A stretch of 6,946 nt of DNA. Origin: an uncultured Lachnospiraceae bacterium. Its GTDB lineage: Bacteria; Bacillota; Clostridia; Lachnospirales; Lachnospiraceae. A program made the position numbers and the translations under genes. Where the stretch lies: contig CACZQU010000454.1 of assembly GCA_902783305.1 (NCBI GenBank), positions 1-6,946 on the forward strand, in the 5' to 3' direction. Positions 1 through 4,677 of this stretch are shown here, in pieces. Positions within the stretch are counted from its first letter, which is position 1, and every line of letters begins with the position of its first letter. The notes beneath the pieces were generated by a model. That model saw only the letters and a list, made by a program, of their open reading frames with translations, was not told the DNA's origin and made no database searches.

Positions 1-2121
1 GCCGACGGTGAAGCCGTTGAGGAAGTAGCTGAGGTTGCTCAGCACCTGCGCATCCGTCACCTCAATGACATACTTCACCCCATCCGTCATCGTGACGGTC
101 AGGATTTCACCCGTTGTAAACGGTACAAGGCTGGTCAGCAGCCAGTCTCCTTCTACCTGTTCTACCGCGATCAGATCATAATTGGTGAATTCCACTGCCA
201 CTGCATCAGCCGCATCGGCCTCAATTCCCAATACCGCAAACAGCTGGGACAGAAGAATACTGTCTTCCCCGGCGATGCTGTAGGTGAACCCATCATAGGT
301 GAAATCCACCGTGTAAATAAATCCGAACACAGAGAAGCTGTCCGTGACGCACTCCACGCTTCGCACCGTATCATTGTACGCCGTATTGGCATCCGCACCG
401 AGGAGCTGTACATCCGTGATCTGGTTCTCTTCCTCGGAGATGTGGATAACCTCGACCTGTTCGGGATCCGCGACAGCGACAGGTGTACGATAGCTGATTT
501 TGACAGAGACTTCCGCCTTGGGCTGTACCACTTCGCCATTCTCATCATAGATGGTGATGTCGAAGAAGCGGGCTCTGGTGGTTGCTGCCTCTGCGGGGTT
601 AGAGAAACCTAACGCCCACTGAGAAGCGGCCAGATACTCTTCGTAGGCTGCAGTGTCTTCCGCGATCTCAAATGCCTGGACATACGCGCCGGCAGGAATT
701 TCCGCTTCCGCGCCGTAGGATACTTCGACAGCATAATCCCCGGCGGAATACTTAAGGCTTCCCGCTTCATAGGACGGCGCAGCTGCTTCGGTCACCGCCT
801 CTGTAGCAGCTTCCGTCACAGCCTCTTTCTCCGGCTCCTCAACAGCTTCCGTTTCCGGCTCGGCAGCGGCCTCGGTGGCTTCTTCGGCTGCTTCCTCCGT
901 CACGGCCTCTGTCTCTTCTTCGGTTTCCTCCAGAATCTCAGCGATTTCCGGTTCACCGGCATCCTGAACTGCCGGGTCGATGATTTCCTCGATAAAGGGA
1001 ATCTCATCCTCTTCCTGCTGAGAATCGAAATCGGCTTCCTCATCCTCAGAAGACGCGGCTTCTGTTTCCGTCTGAGAAGGAGCCTCTTCCTTCGCATAGC
1101 TGACAACCGTCATCACGACAAACGGAGAAAAGCTGTCCGAGGTAAAGGAAACTTTATAGATATATCCGTCATACTGCTCGATCGAGGCTTTGGTGTCTAC
1201 CGCGACACTGCTGCCATCGAAGGACGGAACAATGTGCATGACCTTCGAGACATAGCTTGCTCCGTCAGCAGGAAGCTGAACCGGGACGGGGCTGGAGCCG
1301 AAATCGAACGTAAAGGACACTGCCTTGCCGTTCTGCGGATAGACCACACCGCCCGCTGTCTCGGATGTGAAATAAATATCAAACACTTCGCCGAACGCAG
1401 CTGCTGTCTCATCTGCAGTTACCGCTTTCTGCGCCAGGGAAAGATAAGACTTCACCTGGTCAGCGCTGCCGATGGAATCGACATGAAGCAGGGTATCTGC
1501 CGGAAGGCAGGCCGCTTCACTGACCGTTGCGTCCACAGCGAATGCGCCGTCAAGATGGAAGGAAGTCGCGTAAGCTGCAGCTTCCTGCACAGGTGCTTCG
1601 CCCTCATCTGCTGCTTCCGGAGCATTCTCCGTCGGCTCAGACGCTGCCAGATCATCCCCGGAGAAGCTTCCGGGCTCGGGAGCCGCCGGACCCTCCTGCG
1701 GTGCTGATTCCTCATTCTCCTGGCCGGACGGTGTATCTGTATTGCTTTCGCTGTCCGGTGCCGGAATCGTTTCCGCATCGTCCTCCGCCGGAATATCCTG
1801 CGGTGCCGGCTCTTCGATGGTTTCCTCACCTGCGGATTCAGGGACAGACTCTGCCTGTGCATCCTCCACGGCGGGTTCATCGATCGACTGTACATCCTCT
1901 GCTTCTTCCGGAGCGGCTTCCTCTGCCGGCGGGGCAGGGATTTCCTCCGGAGCTTCAGAAGCAGCTTCAGATACGGCTTCGGAGACAAAATCGTCCTCGC
2001 CGCCATACACCGTTCTTCCCGCGAAGGACATGGATGTACTGAGCTGTTGTGAAAGCATTGTCACAAGAATAAGCATCGACAAAAACGCCCGAAGCCTGTG
2101 ATTCTTATGATTCGAACCCAT
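1..2121 (-). CDS. Large modular secreted surface protein, N-terminal 707 residues (3' end beyond window)
   Basis: The frame is open without a stop from the ATG at 2119-2121 to the window edge, so the protein is longer than 707 residues. The start is fixed by AGGAGG seven bases upstream. Residues 1-34 form a signal peptide: basic MGSNHKNHRLR, a hydrophobic core around AFLSMLILVTML, and a likely cleavage after SFA. Residues 42-182 are an acidic Ala/Pro/Glu-rich linker. Residues 183-344 and 451-603 are two diverged copies of a module, each ending in a TDSFSxF-type signature, separated by a Glu/Thr/Ala-rich linker (about 350-449). Residues 604-694 form another beta-rich module ending VIEVTDAQ. 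From memory, such modules recur in giant Lachnospiraceae surface proteins that usually continue into CnaB-like repeats and a wall anchor, but that part is outside the window. The role is probably an extracellular adhesin or stalk (inference); ligand unknown. It lies downstream of the ATPase gene and has its own candidate promoter. Confidence 0.93.
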   Translation of the reverse strand, partial: MGSNHKNHRLRAFLSMLILVTMLSQQLSTSMSFAGRTVYGGEDDFVSEAVSEAASEAPEEIPAPPAEEAAPEEAEDVQSIDEPAVEDAQAESVPESAGEETIEEPAPQDIPAEDDAETIPAPDSESNTDTPSGQENEESAPQEGPAAPEPGSFSGDDLAASEPTENAPEAADEGEAPVQEAAAYATSFHLDGAFAVDATVSEAACLPADTLLHVDSIGSADQVKSYLSLAQKAVTADETAAAFGEVFDIYFTSETAGGVVYPQNGKAVSFTFDFGSSPVPVQLPADGASYVSKVMHIVPSFDGSSVAVDTKASIEQYDGYIYKVSFTSDSFSPFVVMTVVSYAKEEAPSQTETEAASSEDEEADFDSQQEEDEIPFIEEIIDPAVQDAGEPEIAEILEETEEETEAVTEEAAEEATEAAAEPETEAVEEPEKEAVTEAATEAVTEAAAPSYEAGSLKYSAGDYAVEVSYGAEAEIPAGAYVQAFEIAEDTAAYEEYLAASQWALGFSNPAEAATTRARFFDITIYDENGEVVQPKAEVSVKISYRTPVAVADPEQVEVIHISEEENQITDVQLLGADANTAYNDTVRSVECVTDSFSVFGFIYTVDFTYDGFTYSIAGEDSILLSQLFAVLGIEADAADAVAVEFTNYDLIAVEQVEGDWLLTSLVPFTTGEILTVTMTDGVKYVIEVTDAQVLSNLSYFLNGFTVG
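40..312 (-). other. Third beta-rich module (residues 604-694) of the N-terminal surface protein
   Basis: The segment runs from VDFTYDGFTYSIAGEDS through LLSQLFAVLGIEAD and VAVEFTNYDLIAV to LLTSLVPFTTGEILTVTMTD and VIEVTDAQ. The order of an LGI helix, an EFxxxxLI strand, a LxPFTxxExLTVTMxDG strand pair and an (I/V)xVTDAQ end matches a module I associate with giant Lachnospiraceae surface proteins. No catalytic residues are evident. After it the sequence continues to the window edge. Confidence 0.5.
313..771 (-). repeat. Surface module copy 2 (residues 451-603)
   Basis: This is the better-preserved copy of the duplicated module: YSAGDYAVEVSYGAEAEIPA at the start, FFDITIYDENGEVVQP in the middle, VEVIHISEEE, and TDSFSVFGF at the end. 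I recognise this pattern as recurrent in large Lachnospiraceae secreted proteins, where it typically precedes further beta modules. Its biochemical role is unknown to me. Confidence 0.65.
775..1074 (-). repeat. Glu/Thr/Ala repeat linker between surface modules
   Basis: Codons 350-449 form an acidic low-complexity spacer. Its last third is a loose repeat of the unit (V/A)TEAA or TEAV, for example EAVTEAATEAVTEAA, coded by related GTGACGGAAGC-type triplet blocks. It separates the two homologous modules and is a place where the gene could change length by recombination. Confidence 0.75.
1090..1575 (-). repeat. Surface module copy 1 (residues 183-344)
   Basis: This aligns by eye with the second copy at 313-771. 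Shared signatures in order are an xGxxAVxxxV strand, a Pro-Ala-(Asp/Gly) turn (LPADT versus IPAGA), VFDIYF versus FFDITIY, VMHIV versus VIHIS, and the closing SDSFSPF versus TDSFSVF. Copy 1 is the more diverged of the two. The (I/L)PAxA turn recalls ZU5-like beta folds, but I cannot confirm that assignment from sequence alone. Confidence 0.6.
1576..1998 (-). repeat. Acidic Ala/Pro/Glu low-complexity linker after the signal peptide
   Basis: Codons 42-182 encode almost only Glu, Asp, Ala, Pro, Ser, Thr and Gln, with motifs such as SEAVSEAASEAPEE and AEEAAPEEAED. There is no lysine or arginine in this stretch. It is probably an extended, strongly negative spacer that holds the folded modules away from the membrane or wall. 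Confidence 0.8.
2020..2121 (-). other. Sec signal peptide of the N-terminal surface protein
   Basis: Codons 1-34 give a basic n-region (K6, R9, R11), a hydrophobic stretch at about residues 12-23 and a polar c-region ending Ser-Phe-Ala before Gly-Arg. Cleavage after Ala34 is my best guess; the acidic linker starts a few residues later, as expected for an exported protein. Confidence 0.85.
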
Positions 2122-2128
2122 TTTTACT

Positions 2129-2134
2129 CCTCCT
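2129..2134 (-). promoter_or_regulatory. Ribosome binding site of the N-terminal surface protein
   Basis: The minus strand reads AGGAGG followed by seven bases and the ATG at 2121. This consensus Shine-Dalgarno sequence decides the start codon and supports high translation. Confidence 0.9.
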
Positions 2135-2196
2135 TTTTTGATTTACTGTTGACTGTTCCAAGGTGTTTTCAGGAGCACCAAAAAGGAAATCAGATA

Positions 2197-2268
2197 CTAA
2201 CGGTACCGCAAAATCATCCGGGACACCCAACAGAAAATCCTCTGAACAATTCTCCGGTACCGCTTCAT
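2197..2268 (-). CDS. Possible 23-residue basic leader peptide (weak)
   Basis: An ATG at 2268 opens a 23-codon frame ending with TAG at 2197. The peptide begins MKRYRR and ends RYR. It is rich in arginine, with a central IFCW stretch. The two CGGTACCG palindromes lie in the same frame 18 codons apart and each encodes Arg-Tyr-Arg. Against it, the ribosome binding site is poor (only AGG close to the start) and chance frames of this length are common. If real, it would sit in the leader of the surface gene and could act as an upstream regulatory ORF. Confidence 0.15.
   Translation of the reverse strand: MKRYRRIVQRIFCWVSRMILRYR
2201..2262. repeat. Two identical CGGTACCG palindromes 54 bases apart
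   Basis: CGGTACCG occurs at 2201-2208 and 2255-2262, extended on the plus strand to CGGTACCGC in both. The offset is 54 bp, about five helical turns. Each copy is self-complementary, so as DNA they could be paired operator sites, and as RNA the two could pair with each other and close a 46-base loop in the leader. Confidence 0.4.
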
Positions 2269-2291
2269 CAACCTGTAAAGGTCTGTGAATG

Positions 2292-2321
2292 TTTTTTTTT
2301 CGACTTTAGCTGTCAAAAAAA
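2292..2321 (-). repeat. Poly-A/poly-T hairpin with TTGACA box in the leader
   Basis: On the minus strand seven T residues and GAC are followed by a seven-base loop, GTC, an unpaired G in the second arm and then nine A residues. The arms can pair, mostly by A-T. A consensus TTGACA (2316-2311) lies in the first arm and the nine-A run lies where a 17-base promoter spacer would be. The hexamer at that spacing is only AACATT, so a promoter here is weak. Confidence 0.35.
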
Positions 2322-2354
2322 TGCATAGTATTGCCTAATTCTACACTGAGTACC

Positions 2355-2383
2355 AGTATATCACTCCTTTCATCAAGGGACAA
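2355..2383 (-). promoter_or_regulatory. Candidate promoter of the N-terminal surface gene
   Basis: The minus strand has TTGTCC (2383-2378), a 17-base spacer and TATACT (2360-2355). A TG one base upstream of the -10 makes it an extended -10. The -35 is weak (4 of 6) but the -10 is 5 of 6. The predicted start is near 2348. Confidence 0.55.
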
Positions 2384-2442
2384 GGCGACAAAATATTTAA
2401 TTTTCCCTCCGATTTTTGTGGATTATGACAAGAGCCTCTCCT

Positions 2443-2467
2443 GTTGAGCGAAATTCTTTTCGTCAAC
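2443..2467. repeat. Bulged hairpin downstream of the ATPase gene
   Basis: GTTGA-G-CGAAA and TTTCG-TCAAC pair as a ten-base-pair stem with a single bulged G (2448) and a four-base loop. It lies about 80 bases after the ATPase stop. Neither strand has a T-run after the stem, so it is not a standard intrinsic terminator. It could stabilise the 3' end of the ATPase mRNA or be a protein-binding site. Confidence 0.45.
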
Positions 2468-2547
2468 TATATCTTTGGTAATAAAACAGCTGCCCAGTCA
2501 CCGCAAGTGCAGTAAACTTCTCTATCCCGTTTACTTCCTACCGGAGG

Positions 2548-4212
2548 TTACATTTTTTTCACGAGAGCACTCTTCCGGAAAAATGCAATTCCATAACAAA
2601 TCACCGTATAGTCGTCCAGGTTCTTCGCATATTCCTGGTCTATGATCTGCTGCAGGGCTTTACCGCAATCCTTTTCCATCTGTCCTTTACTGTCTGATTT
2701 CTTTGCTTCAATAATCAGTATGCGCCGGTTTGCATCATCGGTAAGCTTTATGTCCGGCCTGCCGAGCCCGCGCTCTTTGCTGCTTTCGACCTCATAGCCC
2801 CTGCCGACAAAGATCCCGGCCAGGAACGCATGGTAATAGTCCTCATGGTAGTCCATGTAGCTGATCGTCTGCCAGAGCAGCTTTGAGATTTCTTCGGAAG
2901 CAGCTTTCTCGTCCCCGGCCCACAGGGATTCCATCAGCGCTTTGTGCTCATCGGCATTTACATGGTCAGCGAAGTAGTTTACTACCGTATCCTGAAAGAT
3001 GCCGGCGATTTCCCTGTTGGGGATTTTCAGGGAGACCGTATCCTCCTCTTCTTCCGGATCCGCTTTGGTAAGGTACCCTGTCATTAACAGTACACTCCAC
3101 AGATTGTTCTCTGTTTCGTGCAGTGTATCATAAGTCAGCGCGTCGGAAATTGTCTGGACGATGCAGCCTCCGTTCATCAGGATCTCAAATTTCTTTTTTA
3201 CCGGAAACTGTGTCCTTTCCATAAAATTCCGGATGATTCCGTTGCTGCTGGTGTTTTTCCAGTAATTTTTTGGTCTGGCGGATTTACGGTAAATCAGATC
3301 CGAGACATAATTCATCACATCCCAGGGACAATATACCGAATTCCGGCCAAAAATATATCCATCATACCATTCCTTGAAAACAGCTGTCTTCTCCCTCAGA
3401 TCTGCTTTTCCCAGCAGAGAGTCTAATTCCTCCTGGGTGAATCCGAAATACCGGCTGAACCGATCATCCAGCACGGAACAGGATGCAAAGTTGTTCACTC
3501 CTGTAAAGATGCTTTCCTCTGCAATTCTAAGACACCCGGTGACCACACCGAATTTCAGGTAATCATTGGACTTTAAAGCTGTACTCAGGATGCCCCGGAT
3601 CACCTCCAGCATCTGCGGATAATAGCGTTCACCGCCTTCTTTTTCCTCATTGGCTTTAGCGATGGGAACATCATACTCATCGATCAGCAGGATCACCGGT
3701 TTCCCATATACAGCCGTCATCATCCGCATGATGGTTTTCAGGGAATTCTGAATTTCTGCGCCATTTGCTGTTTTATAGCGCAGCTTTTCAAAGATTTCCT
3801 TATCTGCATCATCTGTTTTTGTACTATCCAGAAGCGCAACATTTTTTTTGCACATGTCTGCAATTGTTTCTTTTAATTTCTCATATGCTGTAGCAAACGT
3901 TAATGCCTCTACATCCTTAAAGCTCACAAACAGAACCGGAAACTGATTCATCCATTCCGCACAGAATTTCTCATGCTTCATGATATCAAGCCCGGCAAAC
4001 AGGGCTTTGCTGTCGCGTTTTATATCAAAAAAGCTCTCCAGCATGCTCATGGTCAGTGTTTTGCCGAAACGTCGCGGACGGGTGAAAAGGGTGACCTTGT
4101 TCTTTGTATTCTTCACCAGATCATAAATCAGGTCAGTTTTATCCACATAGTAGCTTCCGTCACTTCGAAGCTCATCGAAATTTTCGCCTCCGACAAATAT
4201 ACTGAGTGCCAT
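2548..4212 (-). CDS. AAA-ATPase-like protein with C-terminal PD-(D/E)XK nuclease-type domain
   Basis: This is a complete 554-residue cytoplasmic protein, a usual length for the AAA-ATPase_like (PF09820) plus PD-(D/E)XK (PF08011) family. The N-terminus has the family's GGENFDELRSDGSYYVDKT segment, then a Walker A-type loop FTRPRRFGKTLT (43-54), Walker B VILLIDEYD (173-181), a VVTGCLRIAEESIFTGVNNF sensor-like segment (223-242), EWYDGYIFG (281-289), LLMTGYLT (375-382) and IPNREI (397-402). The C-terminal nuclease core shows GRPDI (Asp487) and IIEAKK (Glu502, Lys504), so catalytic residues appear intact, followed by ALQQIIDQEYAK. The start ATG at 4212 is chosen for AGGAGGT eight bases upstream. 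The family role is not established; an NTP-driven nuclease in mobile-element or defence contexts is a reasonable guess. It has its own promoter, and its sequence looks more A/T-rich than the surface genes on both sides, suggesting separate acquisition. Confidence 0.96.
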   Translation of the reverse strand: MALSIFVGGENFDELRSDGSYYVDKTDLIYDLVKNTKNKVTLFTRPRRFGKTLTMSMLESFFDIKRDSKALFAGLDIMKHEKFCAEWMNQFPVLFVSFKDVEALTFATAYEKLKETIADMCKKNVALLDSTKTDDADKEIFEKLRYKTANGAEIQNSLKTIMRMMTAVYGKPVILLIDEYDVPIAKANEEKEGGERYYPQMLEVIRGILSTALKSNDYLKFGVVTGCLRIAEESIFTGVNNFASCSVLDDRFSRYFGFTQEELDSLLGKADLREKTAVFKEWYDGYIFGRNSVYCPWDVMNYVSDLIYRKSARPKNYWKNTSSNGIIRNFMERTQFPVKKKFEILMNGGCIVQTISDALTYDTLHETENNLWSVLLMTGYLTKADPEEEEDTVSLKIPNREIAGIFQDTVVNYFADHVNADEHKALMESLWAGDEKAASEEISKLLWQTISYMDYHEDYYHAFLAGIFVGRGYEVESSKERGLGRPDIKLTDDANRRILIIEAKKSDSKGQMEKDCGKALQQIIDQEYAKNLDDYTVICYGIAFFRKSALVKKM

Positions 4213-4220
4213 GCCAGCAG

Positions 4221-4227
4221 ACCTCCT
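4221..4227 (-). promoter_or_regulatory. Ribosome binding site of the ATPase/nuclease gene
   Basis: The minus strand reads AGGAGGT, eight bases before the ATG at 4212. The upstream in-frame TTG at 4236 would place this site inside the coding region, so the ATG is the better start. Confidence 0.92.
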
Positions 4228-4259
4228 TCCAACCAAAAATATCGTCTTTCGTAAGCTTC

Positions 4260-4288
4260 AGTATACCCGAAACGCAGTTCTCTTTCAA
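4260..4288 (-). promoter_or_regulatory. Promoter of the ATPase/nuclease gene
   Basis: TTGAAA (4288-4283), a 17-base spacer and TATACT (4265-4260) on the minus strand match a housekeeping sigma-factor promoter at 5 of 6 positions in both boxes. Transcription would start near 4253, giving a leader of about 40 bases that contains the ribosome binding site. This makes the gene independent of the upstream surface gene, which ends at its own terminator. Confidence 0.8.
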
Positions 4289-4363
4289 CTTATAAGCATA
4301 GCGGAAAACTACGCAGGTCATCGCAAAGCGATTTGATCGTTACTATCTGCAGAACGTTATTGT

Positions 4364-4399
4364 ACTTCTCACACTTCTTGGACTTCCTGGGCTTCCTGG
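4364..4399. repeat. Four tandem 9-bp degenerate repeats
   Basis: On the plus strand the units are ACTTCTCAC, ACTTCTTGG, ACTTCCTGG and GCTTCCTGG, contiguous and drifting by one to three substitutions between neighbours. The pattern is partly echoed by GGCTTCCAG just after. It is non-coding here and lies about 75 bases upstream of the ATPase promoter -35. Confidence 0.75.
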
Positions 4400-4431
4400 A
4401 GGCTTCCAGTTATACTCGTGAACGCAATTAA

Positions 4432-4491
4432 CTGCCGTTTCATCCTGAAAACATCGTGTGTTCATTCGCTATACGGTATCTGTAACGGCAG
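4432..4491. repeat. 8-bp perfect inverted repeat in the intergenic region
   Basis: CTGCCGTT at 4432-4439 and AACGGCAG at 4484-4491 are exact inverted copies 44 bases apart. The second arm overlaps a smaller TAACGG/CCGTTA stem, so alternative pairings exist. No function is evident. Confidence 0.35.
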
Positions 4492-4537
4492 CTATTTCCG
4501 TTATCGAGTATATCCATCACCATAATATCACGGACAC

Positions 4538-4576
4538 AAAAAAAGCGGAGCCCTCTCAAAATCTGAGAAGGCTCCG
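4538..4576 (-). terminator. Intrinsic terminator of the C-terminal surface gene
   Basis: On the minus strand GGAGCCTTCTCA and TGAGAGGGCTCC form a 12-bp stem with one G-U wobble, extendable by one C-G pair (4576/4546), with a five-base loop. Two bases after it comes a run of seven T residues. It lies about 100 bases past the stop codon. There is no T-run on the plus side, so it acts in the minus direction only. Confidence 0.93.
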
Positions 4577-4677
4577 GATTCTGATATCCTGAATTCCCGG
4601 GTACTTTTTCAGCTGAAATCCACCAGGGAATCCGAGGTTATGCAGTAAAGATTCGTATTCCGTCACAGGAAAAGAGA

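Larger units (their letters stand above)
2122..2547 (-). other. Intergenic leader between the ATPase gene and the N-terminal surface gene
   Basis: This 426-base stretch has no convincing full-length gene on either strand. From the ATPase side it holds a 7-bp inverted repeat (2511-2535), a bulged hairpin (2443-2467), a candidate extended -10 promoter (2355-2383), a poly-A/poly-T hairpin with a TTGACA box (2292-2321), two identical CGGTACCG palindromes (2201-2208 and 2255-2262) within a possible 23-codon ORF, and the ribosome binding site. If transcription starts near 2348 the 5' leader is about 225 bases, long enough for leader control. I see no recognisable riboswitch or T-box. No clear intrinsic terminator follows the ATPase gene, so some read-through into the surface gene is possible. 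Confidence 0.7.
4213..4677 (-). other. Intergenic region between the C-terminal surface gene and the ATPase gene
   Basis: This 465-base stretch has no supportable gene. It contains, in the direction of transcription, about 100 bases of 3' untranslated sequence, the intrinsic terminator (4576-4538), small inverted repeats (an 8-bp pair at 4432-4439/4484-4491 and a 6-bp pair at 4483-4488/4498-4503), a 9-bp tandem repeat (4399-4364), and the promoter and ribosome binding site of the ATPase gene. The 250 bases between terminator and promoter have no assigned function and could be the scar of an insertion (inference). Confidence 0.7.

Noticed and set aside
1234..1707. Plus-strand open frame of 157 codons
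   Set aside because: It is a shadow of the minus-strand surface gene, without a ribosome binding site or recognisable domain.
1452..2006. Minus-strand frame of 184 codons inside the N-terminal surface gene
   Set aside because: It is in another frame of the true CDS, Arg/Ser/Pro-rich, with no start signal; the real frame has a signal peptide and runs unbroken from 2121 to 1.
2098..2328. Plus-strand frame of 76 codons in the intergenic leader
   Set aside because: It overlaps the start of the surface gene and its ribosome binding site, has low-complexity content and no upstream signals.
2511..2535. AGTAAAC/GTTTACT inverted repeat as terminator of the ATPase gene
   Set aside because: The stem is only seven A/T-rich pairs with an eleven-base loop and no T-run directly after it.
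4234..4236. TTG as an alternative start for the ATPase gene
   Set aside because: The Shine-Dalgarno sequence lies downstream of it and correctly positioned for the ATG at 4212; the family's conserved N-terminus begins just after that ATG.
4364..4399. CRISPR-like array
   Set aside because: The units are only 9 bp, contiguous and without spacers, and no cas gene is present.
4440..4523. 27-codon minus-strand ORF (MVMDILDNG...) in the intergenic region
   Set aside because: There is no ribosome binding site, it starts just after the terminator T-run, and nothing in it is recognisable.
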